A stretch of DNA of 64,000 nt from Euryodendron excelsum (lineage: Eukaryota; Streptophyta; Magnoliopsida; Ericales; Pentaphylacaceae), in assembly GCA_033060915.1 (NCBI GenBank), contig CM065386.1:4717001-4781000 (forward strand), in the 5' to 3' direction. This document shows positions 11,346 through 27,800 of the stretch, one piece after another (the first letter of the stretch is position 1; every line of letters begins with the position of its first letter). The notes under the pieces are model-generated. The model worked only from the letters and a program-made list of their open reading frames with translations, searched no databases and had not been told where the DNA came from. Position numbers and translations under genes: made by a program.

Positions 11346-11562
11346 GAGAAGAAATGGGTAGAATTCCAAATCTTTGATTGGTTTACAAAAAAGTTGGTGG
11401 CAAAAATTGGCTAATTGTCAAACTTGGAAGGCGAGCAGAAAAGTACGAGGACGACTTCCTCATGCTGATGAGGTCTGAAGTTTCTGTTTTCTTTTATTAG
11501 CCAGTATAGTGGATTGAAGTATTGAACCAGTATTTTTATTGTAAAGAAGCACTAAAACATTG

Positions 11563-14970
<3,408 letters not shown>

Positions 14971-15603
14971 AAGACGATTCTTGATGATGTTTAATTTTTT
15001 ATGATCCATGACGTGTGAGTATAGCTAATTAAAACAACGTTAAATTGATGGGGTTTCTTCATTGTGATAATGTTATCCATTTGCCTTGCCTACAAGACCG
15101 TTTTATATTATTTGTGTTTCATTTCATTTTCTATTTGTTTGTCACATGTAGTCTCTGTATGCAGGCCTACTGAGCATTATCTCCTTCTAATCTATGATCT
15201 TTATTCTAGAAGTATTTATACTAGGAATAACACGTGCTTACGGTACTTCCAAATAAAATTTAATCTTACACATATTAGAGGTTTTTAGAAGATTAGAATG
15301 TGTCATACATTATTTATATGAAAATAAAGTTAGCCAATAAAAAATAATGTCTATAAAATGGAGATCTTTAACCGATTAAGCTTTGCCCCCAAGTGTGTAC
15401 TGTTAAGCTGCCAAAGCATCATGCTTTAGTAAAACCTTCACTCTTGACCAATGTACAGGCCTTACAGCCATGCATTATATAACCGTAGATAATACATTCA
15501 CAGCCTATATGTAAGACAACCCATATAGATTCAATGACTTCAGACATGTTCTTGAAAATTTGATAGGGAAGTACACTATCGTGTTCCAAGAGGAACTGAG
15601 TCA
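14971..15603. other. Gene 1 3' flank
   Basis: The 3' UTR and spacer match 28230-28880 almost base for base. The end overlaps the presumed 3' UTR of the unknown minus-strand gene, so the two genes converge here. No separate gene is seen. Confidence 0.6.
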
Positions 15604-18600
15604 TTAAACAGCACCACCATCTTCCCCACCATAAGAGAAACTCAAGAAACTCAGCACACTATTCTAATCTTTTAGAAAAAGTGGGTACTTGTCACAGATG
15701 ATTTCATAACTATCATGAAAATGCTCAATAAGTGAGATCCCTCCACTTCATTTAAATTGAGCATGTAGATAATATAAAAAACAGAAAAACAGAACACCGT
15801 GGGTAAGCCAAACCCTTGAGCAAAAGAAAATACTAAGACTAAATTAAAAAAAAAAAAGTTACTATAAGAGTACCATAACTTCTCAGTAGCTGATCAAGTA
15901 TGCCAGAGCACAATGCTTGGGACTCTGTAATTGCTGTGAAGTAAATCCAAGCAACAACTTTGATATGCTTCAGAAAAGACTGATACTCATTGGAGTTTTC
16001 AAATGATAGAATAGACATGCACGATGATAGACAAGAAGCAAAACCAATCTCTTCCCATCTCATAATAACATTTTACAACCAATTAAAAATGCCCAAGCTA
16101 TTGGAAAACAGAAAGGAACACACTAAGCAAACACGACACACAACACCAGACACCAGTGGAAGATAGTACCAACATAAGAGCTGGCTTTTGTTCTGCCTTA
16201 ATTTGTGGAAAATGGGCTCTAGAAAAAATTCTAAAGAACATGCATGTTAGTTAAAGCTCATTTAGAAAAGGGTAGTTTAGTAAGGAGCGTGGCTGGTGGT
16301 TGCATAGCCAGCACTGGCCTTTCAGCTGCTTCAACCAACAACTTAGAAACCAGTTGGTCACTTCACACAGTTCGTTGAACTAATTTCTTGAAAGGAAAAA
16401 CTTAAGTCTAAATTTTTTATGAACAACACAGCTTGGGGGTTTTTTTTAATACCAAAACGAGGTCAACCAGGAAAAAAAAAAAATAACAGAGCAATAACAA
16501 AAGGAAGCAATACCAAAATTGACTAAAAAAAATCAAATTAAATAAGAAAGACAACAAAATTGAAAAATCCAGTAATTAAATCATTGGGAAAACAATTTTG
16601 AAACCACACATTGGAAAACTATTGGGTTGACTTTTAATGCAAAGATACAAACTATACAATTGTGATTTTTTTTATATTTTATTTCAGCAACATTTTCACA
16701 AGAAAAATTTGAAGAAAATATAATCATTTCATACCTGGGATATAGACATGAATTTTATCCTTAATTTTTTACTAAAGTAAAATTCCATCCCGCCATCCAT
16801 CATGGTTATCAAGTACAATTCCCTCCCACTATCCATCATGCCACCAGACATATACAACCACTCCATCATTTACAACGAAACAAAAGTGCAATGGTTCAGT
16901 TGGGTTTTAAATACGCATGATGAATTACATAACAATGGAAAAAAATAACTGCATTGATTGGATGTTCAGTGTTGCTATTAACATGGAAAATGATGGTTTA
17001 ACTATCACATAATTGCCAGAAGAAAAATTATTGGCAATGAGAAGAAGTAAAGACACATCATGCTTAGTGGTTGGAACCCAGCTTCCCCCTTTCTTCTATA
17101 TAGTTGTATCTCTCTAATTGACTGAAGATCTTCCAATTCCAACCTGTAAGCCATGGGATTTCTACTGCTCAAAAAGCCAGGACAAGCCAGCAGAAAAGAT
17201 ACAACTTGTACATATTATGCCTAAGGTATAATATTAGCACTTGTAATTTGAGATATCTTTTTTTTTTGTTGTATGGCTTGTCCAATTTGAAGAAGGGTTT
17301 AACCAAACTATGACTTCTAAGCCAAGGGGTGGGAGTTTTATGTTACAACTTCTTCAAACTAAAAACTGACCTGAAAATGTAAAATTCATATAAGCGACAA
17401 CTCTTCTTCATCGTATTGTTTAATCAAACTCGCATGCAGGTATAATATGATCGTTATACGCATAGCCACTATAGCAAAAATTGTGACTTGTATATGTTAT
17501 GACTTGCAAGCTGAACACACAGCTATCGCACCCTGAATTTTTATAGCATGACAAGCCACTATAATCTAGAATAACCCCTCTTTAACCTTGTCAATTATGC
17601 CTAAGATTTAAAAATGTTGAAGGAATGTTAACACCCTCCTATTTCTCAAACTAAACAAATATATCAACACACAACCTTTAAGAGAGACACATATCATAAA
17701 AGTTGCAGTCAACACTGATAGAAGAATCAAATAAATAAATAAAAATGTCAAAGGCTCACCAAGCAAAGAAAAATTCATGTCAGTTAATATATATAAAAAC
17801 ATTTAACTGAAAAAACAGAAGTGATTCAATCTCAGAAGAAATGAATATCTTAACAATGAAATTGCCAACAACCTTATAAAAAACTGCAAAATTAAGAGGA
17901 AAAAAGAAATAAAAACACTTAAAATACTAATTTAACGCTTTTGGTTCTAAAAGAATTTGCCAATTTTACTAAAAAATTTTTCTTACCAACTACAAAGAAA
18001 CAAACCCCCTCATCAATGATTTTGCTAAATGCTTGACTGATAAGCTTGTTGTAAAGGCAAAAATCAAATTAGGAAACCAAAAAGAAAGCCACGTATCATT
18101 TCAACAGTAATACACGACAAGAGTTTTGAGATTGTTGGATTACCTGTCCATACGAGGTTCATAACAGTACCCCACGAGCTTCTTGATAACTCATTTCTTC
18201 CCTTTGAGAGAACCTCAACACTTTGAAACATCGCTTTCCCCAGCCTACATAGTAGAAAACAACAGTTGTTTTAGTTATCCAAATGCTTTTTCAAATGTCA
18301 CTTGGATTAAAAGAAAAGCAAATAAAAAACCAGCAGACTAAACAATGGGAGAATAAACCTAGCATAGCTGGCAAGAATTTAAAGGGTTCTAAGCCTAAGA
18401 CAACAACATATGAAATTGGTGAACCTTCCAACTTCAGTGATGAAGTAAACCTCAATGGAATGAATTCTCGGAGCATCACCACTATTTCAAACTGAAGATC
18501 ATGATAACATCTTTGCCAAGTAACTCTTCCTGCTACCTGAAAGTACATAATCTCTGTTAAGTATATAATATATGTCAAACCCAGTAATAGAACTGCTGGT

Positions 18601-20224
18601 TTGACACAATAAGAAGCCAGATTTTTCATGGGAGACAAAATCTTAATCTTTATACAGTATAACATAAAACAAATCTCTACATAAATCCTAGAAAAAACTG
18701 GAGAAGGTGAACCTTATGCAATGACAAATGTAACAAGTCTTGACCCTTGTATGGGCACAAATCTGACAAAACCTTATGCGGGTATAACCAATCTTCAACC
18801 TTACGAAGAAAGATAGTAAACAAAAATACAAACCCAATATATATTTGCTCATAGAAGGAGAGCCAATAGAGATGAAATCATGGAAAACAAAATATAGAGA
18901 ACTTAAAGAGGAAAATGAAAAGAATAATATTACAATATACAACAGGGATTACATTGTGAACAGTTTTCAATTGTGGTAAAATTGTGAACAGTTTTCAGCC
19001 GTGGTGAAATTGCTTCTCATCTTGAAGTCAATGTGATGCTATATTATTTTATTTTCTTCCAATAAACACATTAATCGAATATTTAAAAATAAAAAGATGG
19101 AAACAACTTTTAACCATCAAAATGAAAATATAAAAAATAGAAAACGAAAAACAACTCCAACCTTTGAAAGAAGCCCAGAAAATGAATTTTAATAACAAAT
19201 AAATAAAATAAATAGGCCAAAACAATGAATCGATAAACTATAACAGAACCAAAAAAAAAAGTAGATATGCACTGACGTTAAAAGAAAATTTTATAAGTAC
19301 AAGATAAAGAAAAAAATTTAAAATATAGGACATACATCTCAGTCCCAAAAAAATATCATTAGCTGAAAGAGCTAGAACCCTAATGTTGATGCCTCAACAA
19401 AACTCTACCTCTTAAAAGAAAACCAAAGAAAAAAAAATTCTAAGAAATTACAGAGGCAAAAGAAAGTTTTAACCATGAAATAAAAGAGTAAAAATTTAGA
19501 AAGTGAATACTGCATAAAAAATAATAAAAAAAGAGAAGAGGATTACTTGGACAAAATCAAGAAATCAAAGTTCCGAAGTCGACCGAATGACCGATACCCG
19601 AAGCTATAGCTTTGGGCAAAACACAAACATAAAAGCAAAAACAAAAACAAAAATAAGAGAACGAAACAAAAAAAAAAAAAAAAAAAAAAGAGGAGGAAAA
19701 ACGATTGAAGCAATGGAAAAAAAAAAAAAAAAAAAAAAAAACAGTCGATGTACCGATTCAGAAGGGAAAAGAAGAAAAAAAATATATTTGCATATCGATA
19801 TCGGGAAACTAAGAAAACACAACCAATAAACACAGAATTCCAAATAAACCAGAACAGGGTTAAGAGCAAAAAAATAACATATCAAGAAAAGGAGGACAGC
19901 CAAAAAGAGAACTGAGAACAAATTAAAAGCCAAAGAAAAGAAAAACTCGTTATTACCTACAGATTCTGAAGCAGCAAGAGATCACCGTCGAACAAAAAAC
20001 AGCAGAAATCGCATAAACATTGCAACGGAAAAAACAATCAAAAAGGGAAAAACCAAAAAATTAGTATCCATACGGGACAAAAAAAAAAAAGCCAATAAAC
20101 ACAGGAACTCAAAAAAAATCTAAAGGGGAAATACTAAAACGGATAAAGATAAAGATTTAGTTATTATGTATTACCTAGAGTTTCGGAACGAAGAAGCAAA
20201 GATGAAGCCGAAAAGTCTAGCCAT
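15604..20224 (-). CDS. Unrecognised minus-strand multi-exon gene (partial model)
   Basis: I do not recognise the protein. The best evidence is two exons that join in phase. The first, 18536 down to 18451 (86 bp), reads VAGRVTWQRCYHDLQFEIV and on, and has a CAG acceptor. The second, 18244 down to 18144 (101 bp), reads LGKAMFQSVEVLSKGRNELS and on, between TAG and GTAATC. Further candidates are 16050-15863 (GFASCLSSCMSILSFEN onward) and a last exon 15663-15604 (NSVLSFLSFSYGGEDGGAV, then TAA). A first exon may be 20224-20175 (MARLFGFIFASSFRNS). Joins outside the 18-kb pair are not proven and exons are probably missing, so this is an outline and not a finished model. Confidence 0.35.
16080..18130. 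other. Intron-like DNA of the unknown minus-strand gene
   Basis: The stretch is AT-rich without a convincing exon. A possible minus-strand exon around 17160-17090 was considered but lacks clear boundaries. It has no paralogous copy in the window. Confidence 0.35.
18560..20160. other. Intron or 5' region of the unknown minus-strand gene
   Basis: A- and T-rich DNA with long poly-A runs on the + strand at about 19666-19689 and 19718-19741. A doubled gtgaacagttttca string occurs near 18956-18998. Similarity to block A1 starts at 19886. No exon can be placed with confidence. Confidence 0.35.
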
Positions 20225-20289
20225 TGAAGAACACAGGAGCACAAAACCAGTAGAGAGAGAGAGCACATTATAGAAAAAAAATCCAAAAT

Positions 20290-22590
20290 AAAGATAAGAT
20301 TTCCCAAGCGAAGATATGTTTTACCGACGCATGTTTGTTTGGGGATATTGGATTTGTTATTTGTTACCCCTATTTAATTTTATGTTTAAAAATAAAAAGA
20401 GATAAAAAAAAAATGTAATTTATTCGAACTATTAATTTTTTAAAACAAAGAATAAATAATATTATAAAAATAAGAATGGTGATAATATATTTTTTAAATA
20501 AATTTAAAATTAATATTTTTATCTTTTTTATTATATAATATAATATTAAATAAATATATTATAATTTTTTATTAATTTTTTATTTTAATATAATATTTTT
20601 AAAAAATAATATTACTTATTTTATCATAATTTCATTCTAACTAAATTTAGTATAAATAATATCTGATTACATGGTATATTACTTATTATCTGTAGTTGCC
20701 TTTCTAATTATACAATACTACTTATCCCTCTCTTCCTGCACACAAATGAGCCAAAGAGTAGGTGAAAGCTGTCGGGTATATCATATCAATAATAATGTTA
20801 TGGCATCACATTCCATTGAATATTTTTTCCTCTGCATGTATCAACAAATCAGCTCAACATCCTAGGTTCCCGCAAAAGACAACCACAACTTCACATACAT
20901 TTCCAGTTTTACCTGTTCACAAGAGCTAAGAGCAGCCTGGGAGGTGAGTTATTAACGCAAATGAACAGGGCACAACCGACCATTCACAATACACAACCTA
21001 CATGCAGATCAATGTATATCTGTGATGAAATTCTGTTTTTACCCTTGACAAAAAGCCAACTTAAAACAATAAAAAGGCAACAAAGAAAGGGCAGGAAGGG
21101 CAAAATCATAATTTCACATGCATTAAAAAAACACTGTTCAATGACCAATCAGCTCAAAGATAAAATTAAGATTAGACAATATTTTCTTCTGCATGAAAAA
21201 TTATAATTTTATTTTATATAAATTTTACACAAAAATCTGGTTAGACTGATGTGATTATAGGGTGTCTATTGGTCAGGCGGCCTACACTAAAAAATTTCTC
21301 ATGAGACTTAAAATCATATCTCAAGCATGCTTAAAATAAAAATTATAATTTTTAAGTCAACCTATTTAACTTAAATTTATTTTTAATAAATATTTTTTTC
21401 AATAATAATGTTAAACAATATAAAATTTAAATACATAAATATATTAAAATATATTATTTTATATGTATATAGCTGGCCGACTAAATCGGGTTAGACTTTA
21501 AACATAATTCCCAAACCCGACAATTAAACTAATTAGGCCTAAAAAAATAAATCCCAAACCCTATCAATGATGAGGGGGCTTGGGCGGTCAACTGGGCCAT
21601 CAGGCCCGTGGCCACTCTTATGTGGCAATGATATTTTAAATGACAAATGCTACATTTTAAATATGCTTTGTCTATTGTACATAGTGATGGTAATTGTATT
21701 ATTTATATTAAAAAATTGTAAAAACATAAGTTTTAACACTTTGTACAACTAGACAAAATATACTTAAAATGTGTCTTTAGGACACATGTTAGCAAAACCC
21801 TTTTTAAATTATGAACTAAAATGGTGATACTTTTGGTTTAAATTAAAAGCATCATTTAGAATGAAATTATGATATTGTCAAAGGCTTCATCCCCTCCAAA
21901 AATTATTTAGTACTCCTGTAACACCATATCATTCTTATTTCTCCTTTCACATAAGAGTGGGATCCCATCTGTTAGATGGGAGCAAACACCCTACCTAACA
22001 GGTAGTGGACTCACCCCTATGTAAAATGAAAAGCAATGACATGTGGCGCTCCTACAACACCGAATAATTTCTTCATCCCTCTAGATCACTTAGTCCTTAA
22101 GAACTAGTCAAGTAATTGAGTTGAATTGAATTAATTAAAAGTGAAAACTACGCTAAAAAACTTGAGCAGTTGTTAACACTGAAAGAACTCCTGGCCATGT
22201 CTATGGTTTACCAATTCAATGGGCCAAATACATTCCTGAGAGCATTGAGAGAGTTGTATGCTATTAGGGTACTTGTGTGAGAGTACTTGAGTGTTGCTTC
22301 AAGTCATGAAGGAATTCAGCGTACATGGTGGAGCTAGACTATTTCTTGGAAGAATCTAGAGCTACGGTAGTGACATGATATTCAATCAATTACTAAAATA
22401 TCGTTTCATAGATGTATTGATATATGATCATGGTGACTCAATCAATACAAGCGAGGCAGGCCTCCAAGTTTGAGGATTTAACACCTTATACCCAAGGAAT
22501 ACTGTTAAGGCTGGATTTTACAAGTTGCAAACTTGTATCATGTTCTTAATAGTGCATTGGTTGGGTGACTAGTTCTTATAGTTTTTTTCG
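20290..22590. other. AT-rich intergenic spacer of block A2
   Basis: This matches the 1600-3700 spacer of block A1. No gene was seen. The copia-1 empty target site lies at its end (22597-22601). About 195 bp at 22280-22474 is absent from block A1. Confidence 0.55.
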
Positions 22591-22727
22591 TTTGAAATTT
22601 GTACATAATAATTAAGATAATTATTGAACAGATGAAGCCATGTCTTGGGAAACGGTTTTTACACAGTATCTTGATTGAAAAGGAGCTCGAAAACATTGAT
22701 GGATGGTATTATCACGCGCTGGCGGGG

Positions 22728-23264
22728 TAGTTATTAACATCGCATCGTTCAGCGTATCACTTTTGTTATTAGTATTATATGTATTGCATTGATATATTAT
22801 CTGACACTATATTAAATTTATTGTTATTAATATTTTATATATAAAGATTATATATTTATTTATTGTATATTATCTTTTAAAATTTTGGTATTGATCATAT
22901 AAAGTATTATTTAACACTAAATTATTTTAACACAATATAAACATGTAATTCAACCCAAGTAGGTATTTAAAAATGTTTAAGAGACATATTACCTATCTAG
23001 TATTTATTAAACACAATTTCTAATAGATATTTATAACCAAAATATAATAAATATAAATTATTTTTTAAAAAAATTACACAAAATTCGATACAATCTGATA
23101 CCACCCCAGTGCACATCGGTATTGCCCCGCATGGCAGATATTGACCGGTATTTGTTGATATTGTCCGGTATCTTGACCGATGCAGAATTTATGCATTTTT
23201 ACACTATTTCATAGTTAGTGCGGTGCGTACCAGCTGGTATAAACTAGTGCGTTGTTGATAACTA
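22728..23264. mobile_element. MITE-like insert in the gene-start relic, block A2
   Basis: The ends are tagttattaa and ttgataacta (inverse tagttatcaa), giving a near-perfect 10-bp inverted repeat. This is the block A2 copy of 9700-10232. The interior is AT-rich with the same cggta-rich section and no coding frame. Confidence 0.6.
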
Positions 23265-23315
23265 TGGCTGCTAGTGCTGTTGTCCTCCTTATGCTCCATC
23301 TTAATAGTCAACTAG

Positions 23316-24484
23316 AATTGTAAACGAATTGAGTTGTGCTGAGCTGAGCCAAATAGTGGGTTATAACAAGTTTCAACATGTATTTAAGACTTAAATTTTA
23401 AGTTTGGTTTAATTAATTTTCAAGCCGATAACAAACAAGTTTAATCGTGTTGAACTCAAAAAATTTTTTTACCTTAAAACGTGTTCAAATCATAGTTACA
23501 ATCTCATATCGGCTAACTCATCGTTTTTATCATTGGTACAGTACGTACCGATATACTGTTTCGAATTTATCGTTATAAATATTACATATTTATAGATATA
23601 TTTTATTAAAAAAATGTGATATATAAACAACATTACTTATATCAATTATTGTTTCAATGCCAAATTATTTTAGTGTAAATATACTTAGCAAATAATATTT
23701 TGATAAGTAAGTAATATTATATTATTATAAGATGTATTATTTATAAATAAAGTTTTTGACAATATTGTTATAGCAAAACAAAATTTAAATGCCTTATTTT
23801 AACAAGGGATGTTACATTTTAAATTAATTAATAATAAAACAGAGTATAAATAATATTGAACTGACAAGAAATTTATATTCATATATATACATATATATTT
23901 GAATGATCATACAGCTCATTTGGTTCAATTTTTTGTAATTTTGTTTTTTGGCATATAAATAAAAAAATTGTAATTTTTTTATTTTTTGTTTTTATAAGTT
24001 AGAAGAAAAGTAAAAACATAAAAAAATTAAAAAATAACTTTTTTACTTATAAATTAAAAAAAATTAAATGAAAAACCTTTACTAAATATACTTTAATAGT
24101 TATAAAATATATAGAGAGAGAGAGAGGGGAGAAGAGAGAGAACTAGATTGCATTAAACGAGTGTACAGGTGGAGAGTGAAATGCATTTAATGTGAAGAGA
24201 TAACGTGTGGACAGACTCTGTGGAGGGATTCTCAGTCTCTGACAACAAAAAGAAAAAGTAACATTAAGAAAGTGTAAAACGGTACATTTCGGTACTCCGG
24301 GATGCACGAAAGAGCCGCAAAATAGCGAGAAGTAGCACTATTGGCCGGAAAGTTTATCCAGAGGGAATGAGATTCACCTCGTTCCATTTTTATGTCCAAG
24401 TACCCGGTTGTACTTATTGATACGGAAAGGTACTAATAATTGTAGTTTAAACTTAACTTGCAAGGAGGTTAGTATGTTTCATAA
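23316..24484. other. Insert between relic pieces, block A2
   Basis: This is the counterpart of 10280-11296, flanked by similar cttaatagtcaact and cttattagtcaaca strings. It carries an extra AT-rich segment at 23909-24095. No gene was seen. Confidence 0.45.
23909..24095. mobile_element. MITE-like segment private to block A2
   Basis: About 187 bp between gaatgatc and tagttataaaat is absent from the aligned place in block A1 (near 10872). It is strongly A/T-rich and partly self-complementary, and starts with agctcatttggttcaa. The terminal inverted repeats are weak, so a MITE is only one reading; a deletion from A1 is the other. Confidence 0.4.
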
Positions 24485-24824
24485 CCTTATTAGTCAACAG
24501 TGGAGACAATAACAACGCCGTGTCGGCTGGAGCACGCTTTGAACTAGGATTTTAAATTCCAAGAACGGACACGTGGGCATATGGTCCAAAAGCTTATCTG
24601 AACAGGCAGAAGAAATGGGTAGAATTCCAAATCTTTGATTGGTCTACAAAAAAGGTTGGTGGGAAAAGTTGGCTAATTGTCAAAATTGGAAGTCAAGAAG
24701 GAAAGCAGGAGGACGACTTCCTCGTGCTGATGAGGTCTGAAGTTTCTGTTTTCTTTTAGTAGCCAAAATAGTGGATTGAAGTATTGAACCAGTATTTTTA
24801 TTGTAAAGAAGCACTAAAACATTG

Positions 24825-27800
24825 ATGGATAGCCTTATCACACTGCTAGCATTGTCCTCCTTACTCTCCATCATAATAGTCACCACCGCTGTGGACACAA
24901 TAACCACAGCTCAATTCATTAGAGATGGCAACACCACTGTGTCGGCTGGAGGAAGGTTTGAACTAGGATTTTTCAGCCCAAATAATTCCAAGAACCGCTA
25001 CGTGGGTATATGGTACAAAAGTATATCTGATACAGTAGTATGGGTGGCCAACAGAGAAGCCCCCCTTGTCGATTCCTCAGGTGTTCTAAAGGTTACCCAA
25101 GAAGGCGTGCTCGTCCTCCTCAACAGTTCTAACGGCATCGTTTGGTCTTGCAATTCATCAGGATCTGCAAACAATCCAGTTGCGAAGCTTCTGGAGTCCG
25201 GAAATCTTGTCTTGAAGGATGCAGATGATGATAACCCAGAGAATTTCCTCTGGCAGAGTTTTGACTATCCAAGTGATACATTTTTACCCGGCATGAAGTT
25301 TGGATGGGACATCAAAACTGGCCTAGATAATTACCTGTGGTCGTGGAGGAGCAGGAATGATCCAGCTCGAGGTGATTTTATATACCGAATGGATCCTAAT
25401 GGATATCCGCAGTATTTTATGAGGAAGGACTCTGTTGATCTTTTCCGTTCAGGACCATGGAATGGTTTGGGGTTCAGTGGGATGCCAAGGGTACATTCAA
25501 ACCCCATCTGTAAATTCAGATTTGTTTTGAATCAGAAGGAGATGTATTCCATTTACGAGCTTCTCAACAGCTCAGTTGTCTCAAGAATGGTGTTGACTGA
25601 AGATGGTATTCTGCAGCGCATCACATGGATGGAAGCATCCAAAAGTTGGGCCATACACTACACTACGGAGAAGACCAATTGTGATGCTTACGCAGTTTGT
25701 GGTGTTTATGGTCTCTGTACTGTTGGTAACTCCCCAGAATGCGACTGTTTGGATGGATTTACACCAAAATCCCCAAAAGAATGGGCCAAAACAGATTGGT
25801 CGAATGGGTGTGTTAGGAGAACACCCTTAGATTGCAATAATGGAGATGGGTTTAAAATGTATTCCAGTGTTAAAGTTCCAGATACGCGAAATTCAACGTT
25901 TAATGTGAGCATGACTCTTAAGGAATGTGAGATGACGTGCTTGAAGAACTGCTCTTGTACGGCTTATGCAAATTTAGATATAAGTGCAGGAGGAAGTGGC
26001 TGCTTGCTTTGGTTTGGCGACCTTGTCGATATTAGAGAGTTCTCTGAAAATGGCCAAGACCTTTTCGTTAGGATGGCTGCCTCTGAATTAGGTAACAACT
26101 GTTAATTCCTTCGAGCGATTTTACATCCTCGTGCACTAGGCTGACCCTTTTAAATATTTGAGTGCTCCTTTCTTGTACGATTTTACTTAAATTGCTTGAA
26201 TGATAGGTCAACCTGTCCATGCTAAGAAGAAATCAAAGGCCATCATTGTCATCTCATTAGTCTCAACAGGAACGATTATACTTGGCCTGGGCATTGCATT
26301 GTATACTTGGAAGAAGCAGAGGCGGCCAAAGAGAGAAGGTAACCCAAATAAGTTGCTGTCTCATTTTGAAATTGCAGTTTTGAAGTTGCAGTGAGTACTA
26401 TTGTACCTTTGAACTAGTTGTTTCATTTAAATGTTCTCCATCCCCCACTGCAGGAGACATAAGACATCACCGTAAACAACGTTACTACGAAGAAACCAAG
26501 AATGAAGATCTAGAGTTACCATTATTTGACTTGGCTACAATCACTACAGCTACAAATAACTTTGCAATTAACAATAAGCTTGGAGAGGGCGGATTTGGAC
26601 CTGTTTACAAGGTAAAAGTGTAGATACACATGCAGTTTCATGAAAAGTAACTGATGCCCAATCACAAGAACTCTGGGCAGTAGGTGCCAAATTCTGTCAC
26701 TATTTTGCTAGAAACTTCCCAATATGTCATGCAGAATTGATAACTCCGCATTTCAGTAATTTTGATCAGCACATCTGCATTTAACAAGATAGTTTTAATA
26801 TCTGAACTTGTTCTAATGAAAAACAATGGAGAATGACTTTCTGCATAGACTAATTTAATGGGGACTGTTCTACATCATTTTGCTGAGCACGGGGTAGAAA
26901 CAAACATTATTTCCAAGAAGAAACACAAAGGAAGATACAGAAAAATGGGCATGCTTCTTTTTGTGGCAGAGTAGTGTGCCTAGCAAACTAAATTGTTTCT
27001 AATTTTCAGGGTATGCTGGAAGGGGGACAAGAAATAGCTGTGAAATTGCTTTCGAAGTATTCCAGACAAGGAGTTAATGAGTTCAAGAATGAAGTTATCT
27101 GTATTGCCAAGCTTCAGCATCGAAGTCTTGTAAAGCTTCTAGGATATTATATTCAAGGAGAAGAAAGGATGTTAATATATGAATACATGCCCAACAACAC
27201 ATTGGACTCCTTTATTTTCGGTATGGCTTTCTCAAAACCATCGTATTCCTAGCTTAATTAGTATTCCAGCTAGTTTCGTTCTACTTCATACTGGAGCAAT
27301 ATTATGACCCATGGTCCCATTCAAGAAGTTAACTATGAGCAGCTTGGTTTAACTTGGGTGAAAATTTGAACAGATCTATCAAGAAGGATGTTATTGGATT
27401 GGCCTAAGCGATTCCACATTATCAATGGAATTGCTCGGGGGCTTCTTTATCTTCATGAAGATTCCAGGCTGAGAGTTGTTCATAGAGATTTAAAAGGTAG
27501 TAATATTTTACTAGATTATGAGATGAATCCAAAAATATCAGACTTTGGGTTGGCTAGAATTTTTGGAGGAAACGAGACAGTAGCAAATACAAAAAGAGTG
27601 GTTGGAACATAGTAAGAATCTCCTAACTAGTTCAAAATCATCATCTTCCAATTCTTATAAATTAGTTTCACTTTTCATTATTTTCTTGTAGTGGCTATAT
27701 GTCTCCGGAATATGCAATTGAGGGGCTCTTCTCAATAAAGTCCGACATATTCAGCTTTGGTGTTTTGATACTAGAAATAGTGAGTGGAAAGAGAAATAGA

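Larger units (their letters stand above)
22676..24606 (+). pseudogene. Relic of an S-domain kinase gene start, block A2
   Basis: Three pieces of an exon 1 can be followed in order. The leader and start codon are at 22676-22727 (ATG 22699-22701). The signal-peptide part is at 23267-23315. A lectin-domain start is at 24485-24606, with the strings gtgtcggctgga, tttgaactaggat, ttccaagaac and acgtgggcatatgg. They are separated by a MITE-like insert and a larger insert, and the last piece has internal deletions. This is an older gene copy lying directly upstream of gene 2. Confidence 0.75.

Noticed and set aside
19543..19933. Open frames of poly-Phe or poly-Lys type
   Set aside because: They result from long A and T runs; no domain or conserved start was seen.
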